64,000 nucleotides of DNA, from assembly GCA_028641055.1 (NCBI GenBank), contig CM054060.1, positions 312,528,949 through 312,592,948 of the forward strand, in the 5' to 3' direction. The notes beneath the pieces are model-generated. The model was not told the DNA's origin. It made no database searches and was given only the letters and a program-made list of their open reading frames with translations. Below, in pieces: positions 10,401 to 19,772 of this stretch (positions within the stretch are counted from its first letter, which is position 1; every line of letters begins with the position of its first letter). Both the position numbers and the translations under genes were made by a program. Source of the stretch: Alopecurus myosuroides (lineage: Eukaryota > Streptophyta > Magnoliopsida > Poales > Poaceae).

Positions 10401-11854
10401 CGCCACCGCCATCTCACACCATGCTCACTCGTGCCAAACGAGGAATTGTGCAGCCCAAGACGATTCTTGATCTTCATGTTGAGGGATTATCTCCAATACC
10501 GAAGACCTATCGTGGTGCTCTCAAGGACCCGAACTGGCACTCAGCCATGGTTGAGGAGTACGGTGCTCTCCTCTCCAACAACACTTGGGACCTCGTTGAT
10601 CCGCCTCGCAATGCTAACATCGTTACTGGCAAGTGGATCTATCGTCACAAGTTGAAGTCTGATGGTTCTTTGGAACGATACAAAGCTCGTTGGGTGCTCC
10701 GTGGATTTACTCAACGCGAAGGTATTGATTTTGATGAAACCTTCAGCCCTGTCGTCAAGCCAGCCACTATTCGCACGGTGCTCTCTCTTGCGTTATCTAG
10801 TGACTGGCCTATTCATCAGCTTGACGTCAAGAATGCGTTCCTCAATGGCACTCTCACTGAGACCGTGTACGCTCGCCAGCCTTCTGGGTTTACTGATCCC
10901 AAGTTCCCTGATAAGGTCTGTCGCCTCAACAAATCTCTCTATGGTTTAAAGCAGGCGCCTCGGGCATGGTTTCAACGGTTTGCCTCGTTCCTTGCATCAG
11001 TTGGGTTTATTGGCTCCAAGTCCGACAGCTCCTTGTTTGTCTATCGGCGCGGCGCTGACATGGCCTATCTTCTGCTCTATGTGGATGACATCATCCTGAC
11101 TGCGTCCTCCTCAGCATTGTTGCACAGTTTGATTGCCTCTCTCCGTACTGAGTTCAGTATGACGGACATGGGCGATCTCCATTATTTTCTGGGCATCTCT
11201 GTGACACGCAGCAAGGACAGTCTGTTCCTCTCGCAGGAGAAGTATGCATTGGACCTTCTTGACAGAGCTGGCATGTTACAGTGCAAATCCATCTCTACTC
11301 CAGTTGATACTGCTTCCAAACTTTCAGCCAAGTCCAGTGATCCTGTTGCAGACCCAACCGAGTATCGCAGCATTGCAGGCGGTCTTCAGTACCTCACGTT
11401 TACTCGGCCAGACATCTCTTATGCCGTGCAGCAGATTTGTCTCCATATGCATGATCCTCGGGCTAATCATTTGCTTCTTGTCAAGCGTGTTCTTCGCTAC
11501 ATCCGCGGCACCACAGACTATGGTCTCACCTTGTTCCGACGCAGCTCACACAAGTTGACGGCCTATTCTGACGCTGATTGGGCTGGTTGCCCAGACACAC
11601 GACGGTCTACCTCAGGCTACTGTGTCTATCTCGGCGCTAATCTGGTGTCATGGTCTGCTAAGCGGCAGCACACGGTCTCTCGGTCCAGCGCCGAGGCTGA
11701 GTACAGGGCGGTTGCAAATGTGGTGGCTGAAACTTGTTCATTATATAGGAGTACAAGGCTAGAGTCCGTACCGTACAATACACGGACAGTTATACACAGA
11801 CTACACATATACAACCATATATCTATACAAATACAATATGGTTATATATTCTAA
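7469..11854 (+). CDS. Copia gag-pol polyprotein, RNase H truncated
   Basis: This 1461-residue frame encodes the polyprotein of a Ty1/copia element. In order it has a UBN2-type gag (about residues 60-260), a Lys-rich then Ala/Pro-rich linker, an aspartic protease with MDTGASSHFAS near residue 418, and a gag_pre-integrase zinc-binding segment near 550-590. Then come an integrase core with acidic residues in IHCDLW (about 612), QCDNGREF (about 675) and GKAERI (about 710), a long Pro/Ala linker, reverse transcriptase with DVKNAFLNG (about 1120) and YVDDI (about 1205), and the start of RNase H with SDADWAG (about 1368) and SAEAEYRA. I see no CCHC zinc knuckle in gag. The last roughly 40 residues are translated inverted LTR, so RNase H lacks its later catalytic Asp region. 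This copy therefore cannot be fully autonomous. Confidence 0.93.
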   Translation: MSLSDDDEAAKALAAAKELQDATDKAKAEAAAASKQVVLPSHGAAASGSGSQPGSFSLTALHAQAVGLSSIKGHVPVELALDTGVHRRWRTFFRAACRKYALLDHIDADAPAAPTPEWSLLDATVVSWLYGSVSLGILDAVMTPGDDPLAVALWNNINGLFNDHKINRQLHLTAELGDVKMGEMTMTDYLQKVKSISDGLADLGSPVDDAEMVIHCLNGLPEQYESAADLISLMPGISFEKCRSLLSLQDMKRKNRRARNTDTAFVANTGAPAKGKGKNKKKGPAKDAAKDAAPATAPPAPSAAPTAATPPSWPSPQYPWNGAIQMWPYGGQGGMLGRHQPAYAAPPSYAPRHAPSPQAFYAQNPYGIAPAPYAYGYAPAYGHGAPASPAPSSASWDQAALMNQFQTMGLQAPTREWVMDTGASSHFASDPGMLNSVSPPSLSRRAVVVGNGSTLPITGTGHARFPISTSSRPLYLRNVLVVPDIVKNLLSVRQFTVDNRVSVEFDPLGFSVKDLQTRTEILRCNSFGALYSIRPSSTSRPHALLVVDSALWHRRLGHPGRPVMESLARSSIIPREKNKSSLCQACQLGRHVRLPFSSTHRVTTTPFQIIHCDLWTSPVESISGFKYYLVCLDDFTQYAWVYPLRAKSEVFSHLSSLHALALTQFRARLQAIQCDNGREFDNSLLHSFAQTHGIALRFSCPYTSQQNGKAERIIRTLNDITRTLLVQASMPPRFWVEALHTAVLLHNRLPSKAISDRVPFRALLGVDPAYAGLRVFGCLCYPNTTAVASHKLAPRSVPCVFLGYPSQHHGYRCLDRSTQKIIISRHVVFDESTFPFASTPSSSSTTPTLHTYDFLQDTEQPMPSMPFTVPSTAPPAADSTAAPPTPPRSPSPRSPSPATSPRHSAAATPRVDTPAAAACRSPATAAPATAAPVAAPSAAAGVRASAATPPPAAAPAPVAPGAAPAAAPPPPRRVRDPPPPPSHTMLTRAKRGIVQPKTILDLHVEGLSPIPKTYRGALKDPNWHSAMVEEYGALLSNNTWDLVDPPRNANIVTGKWIYRHKLKSDGSLERYKARWVLRGFTQREGIDFDETFSPVVKPATIRTVLSLALSSDWPIHQLDVKNAFLNGTLTETVYARQPSGFTDPKFPDKVCRLNKSLYGLKQAPRAWFQRFASFLASVGFIGSKSDSSLFVYRRGADMAYLLLYVDDIILTASSSALLHSLIASLRTEFSMTDMGDLHYFLGISVTRSKDSLFLSQEKYALDLLDRAGMLQCKSISTPVDTASKLSAKSSDPVADPTEYRSIAGGLQYLTFTRPDISYAVQQICLHMHDPRANHLLLVKRVLRYIRGTTDYGLTLFRRSSHKLTAYSDADWAGCPDTRRSTSGYCVYLGANLVSWSAKRQHTVSRSSAEAEYRAVANVVAETCSLYRSTRLESVPYNTRTVIHRLHIYNHISIQIQYGYIF

Positions 11855-11856
11855 CA
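11738..11856 (-). repeat. Inverted copy of the first 119 bp of the copia LTR
   Basis: These 119 bases are the perfect reverse complement of 7171-7289 by eye. They join the RNase H coding sequence at about 11737, stop at the TATA-like element on the inner side, and end flush with the U3 terminus and target duplication on the outer side. Confidence 0.95.
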
Positions 11857-12149
11857 CTTATCATAATTCTAAATGGGGTAAGGTGCATTTTCTTACCAAA
11901 AACCTATTTCTCAGTCCTCGATCCAGCCTAGCCACGCTTTTAATCGCGAATTCTAAGTGCAGCTTGCGATGTGTACCTATGGAATACTCCTTAACTTGGA
12001 GTGCGGTCGTGTGAAACCATATTAAGCTCTAGGGGGGGGGGGGGGGGGGGGGTCACTACAGAGTGTATAATTTATGACTTACTGTAGTTTCTTTTGAGAT
12101 ATCTCCCTGCTGGCACACGTTCTAAAGTACATATTGTATCTTCCAGACG
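11857..12149. other. Right target duplication and flank, with G homopolymer
   Basis: CTTAT at 11857-11861 is the right target duplication. The following sequence continues the pre-insertion locus and resembles 61356-61670. A run of about 22 G at 12031-12052 is a likely length-error site. No gene is seen. Confidence 0.6.
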
Positions 12150-12740
12150 AACACAACCTTTTCTCTCGGCCTTACCCTATCATTCCGGAGATATGTATCT
12201 CCCATCTAGTTTTTATCAGAGGAGCGCCCACTGATAGACATGTGAGATTACTTTGTACTAAAAGATACACTGTTCCACTAGACTTTAAATGATTATCTGA
12301 TGTACCCACCAACCTTCCACCTCTAAGCATACCCACACTTATAAAAGACACGGTGTAAAAGAAAGTTTCCACGCCGGCCTAGCTCAGACCTTTCTTAGCT
12401 AGTTCTCCTTATAAACCTAGACCCTCGTAGAAACACGACCGGTCTCGAGACATGGGGGGAGGGGTGGGAGATGACAACCACACAAACTGTTACTATGATT
12501 TAGACATGCGCTTGCAGAAGGTTGGAAATGTGAGGCATCTGGAAATACATCCCTCCACTACATCGTCTCTATCACTATGTGTTAGAAAGGAGGCGTTGCT
12601 TTCTGCCTTTGGCCGCCATATGCATAAGACATACAAGATGGCAAATCAAGTGAAGCGTTCCAAGGGAAAAAGTAATATCTTGAAAAGCAAGAGGATCCGG
12701 TGTCTTTCCGCAGACGGCTTTGAGGTTCCCAGCAACGAAA
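12150..12740 (+). repeat. Duplicated block, copy 2, with a possible coding segment
   Basis: This is homologous to 5618-6140 and 61675-62115. It holds a 138-codon ORF from ATG 12452 to 12868. Its middle (GNVRHLEIHPS, then a basic stretch) has counterparts in the other copies, including GNVGHLEVYPS in copy 3, which hints at an ancestral coding exon. The end of the ORF runs into unrelated AT-rich sequence. I do not recognise the family, and copies 1 and 3 do not keep the whole frame, so this is at best a gene remnant. Confidence 0.45.
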
Positions 12741-13440
12741 AGCTATTTTGGCTAAGTCTTGGTCTTACATATAAAGGCTCACGTCAGGGACTCACCATTG
12801 TTTTGAGTCTGAAGTGTCGGTTGATTTTTTTACTAACTCCTGAACTGTTCAACCTACGCGCTATGTAAATGCTTTGGATTTGCACCCCAAAAAAATTCTC
12901 ACTATTATCTCGATAAATTCTTTGTTGCCCAAAATTAACACAAATTAAAATTCTCTTGACAAACAATGCTATCACGTAAAAAATGACTTAAGCTATAGTG
13001 ACTAAAGTTGACTTACCCACCAAGTTTACTCATCAAGTTGTCGGTATAGTACAAGGCACACAGTTCACGTCACACATGTACCAAGCTCTCGTTTTCAAAT
13101 TCTTCTCGTAATTTTTTCATATATGCAAAACATTGTGGCATTGTTCCTCAATCAAATTTTAAAAACATCAAATTAGCGGGCAGGTTCAAAAAAAGCAATG
13201 AGAAAACAATCATGTGTAACAAATAATCCAAGATAGAACTGGTTTCATGTTTTAGAAAAGCTGACATGCAAGACCCACTGGTTAGACCATAACACGGCTG
13301 CATTGCACAACCTTAAAGCAGCGGGACCAAGAAAAAAAGTCAGCTAGAAGCGATAGCAAGTATCAAATAATCCTTCGCAGACACTGACAACTTGGACCCA
13401 CATGTTTTGAATGGCCTAGGGTTGTGTCGACTAGAGTCAA
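12741..13440. other. No recognised feature
   Basis: AT-rich non-coding sequence; nothing identifiable on either strand. Confidence 0.5.
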
Positions 13441-16400
13441 AATCGTATGTGCAATCAAAAATACGAGTTAACTTCTACCACAAATTACTTCTCTAAAACG
13501 GGTTGTAATCGTGGTTGGTGGCACCAGCCTTCGCCCACTCGATATGGACCACGCATTGTGCAGCACATAGACAATGTCTTGCGACAATTCGTTGTAGATT
13601 CTTGGGCCACCAAGACCATCGCCCCTTATTACCATGAAGCCAATTTTTTTGAAAAAAATGATAAATGGTGTCCATCCATCTACAACGGACGTCAGGCCAG
13701 GAATGGGAAAAGCCAAATTTTCTTCTATTGTTCCATGAGAAACCCTAGTAGTAGTCTTGAACATAGAGAGACCATCAAAGGTGATATTGTCGAGGAAGGA
13801 CGGGGTAGTCTTGAACCCTAGTAGTAGTCTTGAACATAGAGAGACCATCAAAGGTGTTATTGTCGAGGAAGGACGGGGTATTCAAAAATCCATCGGTATC
13901 TTGAGACGGGTCGCACTAATACCACGTCTTGCAAGAGGCTGGCTTGTCCCCCATAAATTTGTTCATGAGGAAGAGGCAAGTTTTTTCGCACGAGAGACTT
14001 CATTCCAATGCCACCTTCTAACATTTCATGACACAACTTATCCCAAGAAATTATACACTTGGAGCCATTGCAACATGATCTGAACCTATCTAGAAATATG
14101 CACATCACCTTTTGTCGATTTCCTCAACAATTACAATTGGTAGAGGAAGAGAGCACATATAGTAGGTTCGAAGAGCATTTAGGAGAGCATTAGATAGTAC
14201 AAGTCAAACCCGGAAAACATAGAAGGAGAGCTTTCCAACTAGAGAGGTAGCGGTCAACCTTGACGACGAGGAGTGGGAAGGCCAATAGGGGAAGTTTTGT
14301 GTGTGGGGGGGGGGGGCGGTGAGCCCTACATATGTTTCTGTGAACGAAGAAACATAGCAACCAAGAGTGGATGAAACGGCAGAAGATTGTAAGCTGACAG
14401 ATGCATGTGAAATAACGCCAACTTCAAGAAATTATCGCCAAATACCTATAGCTTCGTGAAAATAATCAAGAAGAGATTCCCGATCAATGACAACATTTTT
14501 AGAGTAATGAAACACTATCAAATTATCTCAGCATATTAGAGCACATGGCAGGGGGAGCCGTTGGCAATGGGGCGACAAACTAAACCATCATTAAAGGCTT
14601 GCCCTAAAAAAAACCATATCAAATCATCCCATTATTGCATTTGATCCAATCCCCCCCATGATCCCATTAAGTAGAACGGAAGCATAGTTAGTGTCAAGGA
14701 TAGAGAGAATACAAGGGCACCAGCTGGAATCAAACCCGTGGGCAGAGAGGACATGAATCAAACTATCCCACTTTATGAAGTAAAACACTTTACAAAATTC
14801 TAGTAAGGGGAAAATAGTCGAAATTTTTCAAAGATGACAACAACGAAAAAGATCAGATACGCATACTATGTTTTCAGAGATACAATATCTAGCTAGGAAT
14901 CGATCAAATTCGACTAGAATGTGAATCACATGCTAGATCCGGGTCATGATAACTGATGCAATTTTGTCGAGAAATTGGATGGCAATTACCCGGAGTGCAG
15001 GCATCCTCCATCTTGGGGAGGAAGAAGAGGAAAACTCTGTTAATTCTAGCCCAGTCAATGGATTTGGAGAATAAATTGCCGAGAAATTCTAATGCTTTAG
15101 TGGAATGAGGTCCCAAGAACCGATAGAAGTTTGGGCCGAAAACATCAGGCCTAGCTCCAGATAGAGGGTTCAAATGAAAAAGGCCTTTTTAATTTTTCGA
15201 TTGAGAAGGGGTAAGATAGATAGGCAGAAAGAAGTGAGCGATCAGGGTAGAGGGAAGGAGGAGGAGGAGCCAAGAAGATCTCCAGATAAGGCTCGCATGA
15301 TGGTAGCTTTATGGGGATGAAGAAAAGCGGCAGGGGCACCGTACTCCAAGAGAGGGGTAGATTTTTTCCTCCCTCGCACCGAAACAAAGGAGCGTATAAG
15401 GCGCAAATTTTCATTTCCCTCAAGCGTATACCAAAAGTTAGCCCTGAAGTACAGATGGACACTAATTGCTTGCTTGAGGGCGAAGTACTCAATGACAGTT
15501 TTGAAGTCTGACTCGTTTGTAGCGGGTCTGACGAGGATACAATGCCATTAATTAGAGCGGGCATGAAAGCGCCGTAAACGTCCACGAAGCAAGAAATATG
15601 ACCCACTCTTTAAACGGTAGCCCACGCAGAGGAAATGGCCTTCCAGTAGGACATATGATGGCACCCGCTTGCTTCGAACTAGAACATGGGAGATTTTGTA
15701 ATGCATGTTGCTACATTGAAAATAAGAGGAACACGGTTAGAGGAGAATCTGGTGAGAGAAGATATCTTAATGTCGTGTTAACAGAAACCTGTCGAGCCGA
15801 ACAAGGGTGGGATCATCACACTGATTTGACCAGGTGAAGGCCATGTCGGACAAGGGAAAATTGATGATGAAGATTAAGAAGAAGCAAAATTATCATTTCT
15901 ACGATATGAGGGGCCTTGCCTTAAATTAAACTCACCTAAGAGGCGCCACTGGGATACCAACTCTTGCGTGATGATTTCCTCGAGGAAATCATCCATTTCA
16001 GTGTGGTAAGCCACTGGTATATTTTTTTTTTTTTGATCCGAAGTAGGATCCAACCAAAGAGACAACATGATGGGAGGAAATATTGTGAGCAAAAGATAAA
16101 GAACCACGGAAAGAGAAAGAACCTCACCAAGAAGAGAGAATGCTGCTAGCCGAACAACCATCGTCAAATCGGGCATGGTTACCATAGAGGGAAGCAAACT
16201 TGATTTTGAAGAAACTGGAATGGTTCAATTTAGTTTCTTGTAGCGCCACGAAGGGACGGTTAACTAAAGTAATTTAGTAATGGACTTATCATACTTATCC
16301 ACGCACCAATGCCACACACACATTCCACGAGCACATGATGAATATAAGCTTGTCCGATCATAAGTTCCCGTCCTCTAGACGAAAGTAAGTTATCGGGAAG

Positions 16401-16460
16401 CCTGAAATTTTCGGGAGTGCTCCAGGACAGCTAATCCCGCTACTTGGATCTTCAAGGCGT
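13441..16460 (-). pseudogene. Decayed LINE (L1-type) ORF2, copy B
   Basis: Minus-strand translation in several broken frames follows the order of a plant L1-type LINE ORF2. The endonuclease N-terminal motif QETKL is encoded at 16226-16240. LLGEFNL and the NDNFASS segment are at about 15880-15950, and an endonuclease C-terminal PTLVRLDR is at about 15790. The reverse transcriptase fingers (VFGPNFYRFLGP, then WARINRVFLFFLPK and PISRQNC) are at 14904-15173. Later remnants include SLPLPIVIVEEIDK at about 14120-14160 and an ISWDKLC..GGIGM segment at about 13990-14060. Frameshifts and stops are numerous, so it is inactive. The sequence between the endonuclease and RT parts (15180-15600) is poorly recognisable. 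Confidence 0.75.
13741..13880. repeat. 73-bp tandem duplication inside the LINE remnant
   Basis: The 73-bp segment starting aaccctagtagtagtc at 13741 is repeated from 13814, with one difference (gatattgt versus gttattgt). It lies in the LINE RT C-terminal region, and a replication-slippage or repair event is the simplest origin. Confidence 0.9.
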
Positions 16461-16639
16461 TGTGTGCAGCTTCTTAGCCGCTGAGAGGGAATGAGATTCA
16501 TGGTCCACATCTAGCTGCAGAATCACCTCCAATGACATGATGACTTGAAACTTCTAGTGGAGAACAAACCGTTTCTCTAGATACGTAGCTTTTTCATGAT
16601 GGACTTAAGCTTCTAGTTGAGAATATGAACTAGCTTTGT

Positions 16640-17480
16640 GTGTGGATGGTTCTAACCAGGCAGATTGTACTATCTATGAAAAACTCGACATTTTCGTACA
16701 TAAATTTTCAAACCGGCAAGACGCAGGCCTGCGAGGCCACATTGGTTCGAGAACAGAAGTGGGCAATGATTCGACGGGGAAGATGATAAGAATGCATGGC
16801 GTGATGGTCGGAGGCAAGGTATTAGCTTGCATTGAAAAAAACACCATCGAGCTGGTCTAAAGGTTGGGTCATCCTCCGCGTTGCTCCACATATAGTTCAT
16901 CTTAAGAAATTTGATCTCCCAAAGCTAGCAAGTGTTTAAGGCACAATGAAATTTCCCCATGAGGCAGAGATTGAGGTTGCCATCATTCTTGTTGACGGTT
17001 CGGTAGATGAGATTGAAATCTTTTAGGATGAGCCATTTGGAATCATCTCCATTGGAGTTGCGCCAGTGGCTTCATCTAGGAAACACTTATTTTCAAGGTG
17101 AGTGCCTAGCGAGTAAAGAATTGTGATCTTGAAAGAAGCGTTGCAAATTCTTATGACGATACCACCGAAATAAGATGAGTGCCAATAGGAATGCTGACGA
17201 TATCGACGTGATCATTGTCCCATAATCAGATGTACCACCCATGGTGCGTGGGCCAGAGAGAAGCTGAAATCCAACAATATAACCAACAATATGATGATCG
17301 ATAAAGTCAAGCTTAGTTTCCTAAAAGAACCCATGTGACAGGTGGTTTGGACGATCGTCACATTATTTGTATATTTTTTTAGCTCGTCCATTAAGACCTC
17401 TCACGTTCTAGCACAAGATACCGTGGATCAGACCTAACATAAAAACTTGGAAGCGGCCAACAAAACATAGAATAAGCAAT
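16640..17480 (-). pseudogene. LINE endonuclease remnant, copy A
   Basis: This is a second, separate LINE endonuclease fragment on the minus strand. It encodes an ETKLDFIDHH segment at about 17295-17325, a WLILKDFNLIYR segment at about 17010-17045, and MNYMWSN followed by a Phe-rich piece at 16670-16900. Because it has its own copies of motifs also found at 16.2 and 15.9 kb, it is not part of copy B. The segment from 17148 upward is the left end of the 1.3-kb tandem unit, so its N-terminal part recurs at 18453 and 19759. Confidence 0.7.
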
Positions 17481-17540
17481 GCTGACAGCGACAATGGAAT
17501 GATCGCAGACATAAGCTTGAAGGGGGCACCTTACCATATA

Positions 17541-17648
17541 CTTTCTCCGTCTCATATTAACATAAAAACTCTTAATAACAGATGTATCTAACATTAAATA
17601 CATCCATATACATTCGCTTTTATGACGGTTAATATAAGATGGAGGGAG
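17541..17648. mobile_element. Stowaway-like MITE (type 1, copy 1)
   Basis: TA-flanked 108-bp element with terminal inverted repeats based on CTTTCTCCGTCTCATATTAA and its counterpart ending agatggagggag. Non-coding; presumably mobilised by a Tc1/mariner transposase. Confidence 0.8.
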
Positions 17649-17807
17649 TACTATTTCTTGAGGATTTCCTGTCAGTAGTTAAATCATACTTTGATCGGAT
17701 ACTCAATGGCAATAGCACATTAGATCCTAAGTTATTTAACTTCTGGTATTGTTCAAGGACTCGGTAAAATGGGAAATAAGTTAAATTTGTTGGGATACTA
17801 AATCATA

Positions 17808-17928
17808 CTCCCTCCATTCCAAAATACATGACTTCCATTTATCCAAATATGGATGAATGTAGATATGTTTTAGTGTATAACATGTATATTTGGACAAACG
17901 GAAGTCGTGTATTTTGGAACGGAGCGAG
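17808..17928. mobile_element. Stowaway-like MITE (type 2, copy 1)
   Basis: TA-flanked 121-bp element starting CTCCCTCCATTCCAAAATA, with an almost fully palindromic body ending ggaacggagcgag. Confidence 0.85.
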
Positions 17929-18096
17929 TACATCAAAGCGTATATGATCCCTCTTAAAAGAGCAGCAAAGTACGGAGTTAAATACATCAACGGTGCGTGT
18001 ACTTGTCGTCTTAGCCCGCCTTGATCACCGTACTTAGAAATACGTTGTTTGCGGTCACTATATACAGATCAGAAGCCCAGCAACGATCACTGGCAC

Positions 18097-18402
18097 GAGT
18101 ATAGCGTCGTATTGTTCAATGTGGCGAAATTGCGTAACATGGCTTGTTTTGAAGGAAAACTTATAACATCTCATGTTGAGATGGTTTTATATATGTGTCT
18201 TTCTTCGTTGTTTGGCAGGGCTGCAGTCGGAGACTGATAAGAAGATGATAGTTGAAGTGGCAGACAAGATCCAGAACCTGGCGATCTGTGCGTACGAGGC
18301 CACGTCTTCTAGGGCGTCAACCAGATCACATCCAGCTCGGGATGACGATGAAGACGAAGTGATCTCCCGTTTCATGCTTTTGGATTTTGAAGTTAAGTCT
18401 TT
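18097..18402 (+). pseudogene. Exon-like segment of unknown gene, tandem copy 1
   Basis: A segment with ATG 18139 is followed by a pyrimidine-rich tract and an acceptor-like tttggcag ending at 18218. An open stretch then encodes a charged peptide containing DKKMIVEVADKIQ and an acidic DDDEDE cluster, running to about 18400. The same segment in copies 2 and 3 keeps most residues, which argues that it was once coding. I do not recognise the family. A partner 5' exon and a 3' end are not visible, so it is probably a gene fragment. Confidence 0.4.
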
Positions 18403-18442
18403 TTTGGGGTGTGATCCACCCCCTCCCCCCCCCCCCTCAGCT

Positions 18443-18468
18443 ATCATCATAAGAATTCTTATGACGAT
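18443..18468. repeat. Near-perfect palindrome at unit 1/2 junction
   Basis: A 26-bp inverted repeat centred on GAATTC spans the junction between tandem copies 1 and 2, with one mismatched pair. It follows a C-rich tract (18420-18436). Confidence 0.85.
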
Positions 18469-18848
18469 ACCACCGAAATAAGATGAGTGCCAATATGAAT
18501 GTTGGCGATATCGACGTGATCATTGTCCCATAATCAGAGGATACCACCCCTGGTGCGTGGGCCAGAGAGAAGCTGAAATCCAACAATATAACAACAATGT
18601 GATGATCGATAAAGTGAAGCTTAGTTTCCTAAAAACAACCCATGTGACAGGTGGTTTGGACGATCGTCACATGATTTGTATATTTTTTAGCTCGTCCATT
18701 AAGACCTCGCATGTTCTAGCACAAGATACCGTGGATCATACCTAACATAAAAACTTGGAAGCGGCCAACAAAACATAGAATGAGCAATGATGACAGCGAC
18801 ACTGGAATGAGCGTAGACATAAGCTTGAAGGGGGCACCTTACCATATA

Positions 18849-18960
18849 CTTTCTCCGTCCCATATTAACTTCCATAAAAACTCTTAATAACAGATGTATC
18901 TAACATTAGATACATCCATATACATTCGCTTTTATGACGGTTAATATGAGATGGAGGGAG
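18849..18960. mobile_element. Stowaway-like MITE (type 1, copy 2)
   Basis: TA-flanked counterpart of 17541-17648, carried along in the tandem unit. Confidence 0.8.
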
Positions 18961-19118
18961 TACTATTTCTTGAGGATTTCCTGTCAGTAGTTAATCATAC
19001 TTTGATCTGATACTCAATGGTAATATCACATTAGATCCTAAGTTATTTAACTTCTGGTATTGTTCAAGGACTCGGTAAAATGGGAAATAAGTTAAATTTG
19101 TTGGGATACTAAATCATA

Positions 19119-19239
19119 CTCTCTCCATTTCAAAATACATGACTTCCATTTATCCGAATATGGATGAATGTAGATATGTTTTAGTGTATAATATGTATAT
19201 ATAGACAAACGGAAGTCATGTGTTTTGGAACAGAGCGAG
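19119..19239. mobile_element. Stowaway-like MITE (type 2, copy 2)
   Basis: TA-flanked counterpart of 17808-17928. Confidence 0.8.
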
Positions 19240-19419
19240 TACAACAAAGCGCATATGATCCCTCATAAAAGAGCATCAAAGTACGGAGTTAAATACATCA
19301 ACGGTGCATGTACTTGTTGTCTTAGCCCGCCTTGATCACCGTACTTAGAAATACGTTGTTCGCGGTCACTATATACAGATCAGAGGCCCAGCGACGATCA
19401 CTGGCACGAGTATAGCATC

Positions 19420-19647
19420 GTATTTGTCAATGTGGCAAAATTGCGTAACATGGCTTGTTTTGAAGGCAAACTTATAACATCTCATGTTGAGATGGTTTGT
19501 TATATGTGTGTCTTTCTTCGTTATTTGGCAGGATTGCAGTCGGAGGCTGATAAAAAGATGATAGTTGAAGGGGCAGACAAGATCCAGAACGTGGCGATCT
19601 GTGCGTATGAAGCCACGTCTTCTAGGGCGTCAACAGATCACATCTAG
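19420..19647 (+). pseudogene. Exon-like segment of unknown gene, tandem copy 2
   Basis: Counterpart of 18097-18402, with an acceptor-like ttatttggcag ending at 19531 and the ADKKMIVEGADKIQ segment. The frame is cut at 19647 by a single-base deletion. Confidence 0.4.
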
Positions 19648-19746
19648 CTTGGGATGACGATGAAGACGAAGTGATCTCCCGTTTCATGCTTTTGGATTTT
19701 GAAGTTAAGTCTTTTTTGGGTGTGATCCCCCCCCCCCCCCTCAGCT

Positions 19747-19772
19747 ATCATCATAAGAATTCTTATGATGAT
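19747..19772. repeat. Perfect 26-bp palindrome at unit 2/3 junction
   Basis: A perfect 26-bp inverted repeat centred on GAATTC sits exactly where tandem copy 2 joins copy 3 and immediately follows the poly-C tract. It combines the end of one unit with the start of the next. Confidence 0.95.

Larger units (their letters stand above)
7171..11856 (+). mobile_element. Ty1/copia retrotransposon with inverted U3 right end (element B)
   Basis: The 4,686-bp insertion is bounded by CTTAT target duplications. The left end is a normal LTR; the right end is the exact reverse complement of LTR bases 1-119, with no mismatch by eye. Both outer termini are therefore the U3 end (TGTTAGAATA inwards from each side). 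The expected C-terminal part of RNase H, the polypurine tract and the direct 3' LTR are absent. The single long ORF is undamaged apart from this replaced end, so the insertion looks recent. Confidence 0.9.
17148..18452. repeat. 1.3-kb tandem unit, copy 1
   Basis: The unit begins attcttatgacgat and contains, in order, a LINE endonuclease N-terminal fragment, Stowaway MITE 1, Stowaway MITE 2, a promoter-like stretch with gcggtcactatatacagatc, an exon-like segment, and a C-rich tract. Copies 2 and 3 have the same order at spacings of about 1305 bp. Copy 1 alone continues leftwards into the rest of the LINE, so the array arose after that LINE insertion. Confidence 0.88.
18453..19758. repeat. 1.3-kb tandem unit, copy 2
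   Basis: Same content and order as copy 1, with modest divergence. A 1-bp deletion near 19634 relative to copy 1 shifts the exon-like frame to a stop at about 19647. Ends in a poly-C tract (19728-19740). Confidence 0.88.

Noticed and set aside
9303..10655. 450-codon ORF on the plus strand in a second frame
   Set aside because: It lies wholly inside the copia gag-pol frame (7469-11854), has low-complexity Arg/Pro content from GC-rich DNA and no domain; it is a shadow frame.
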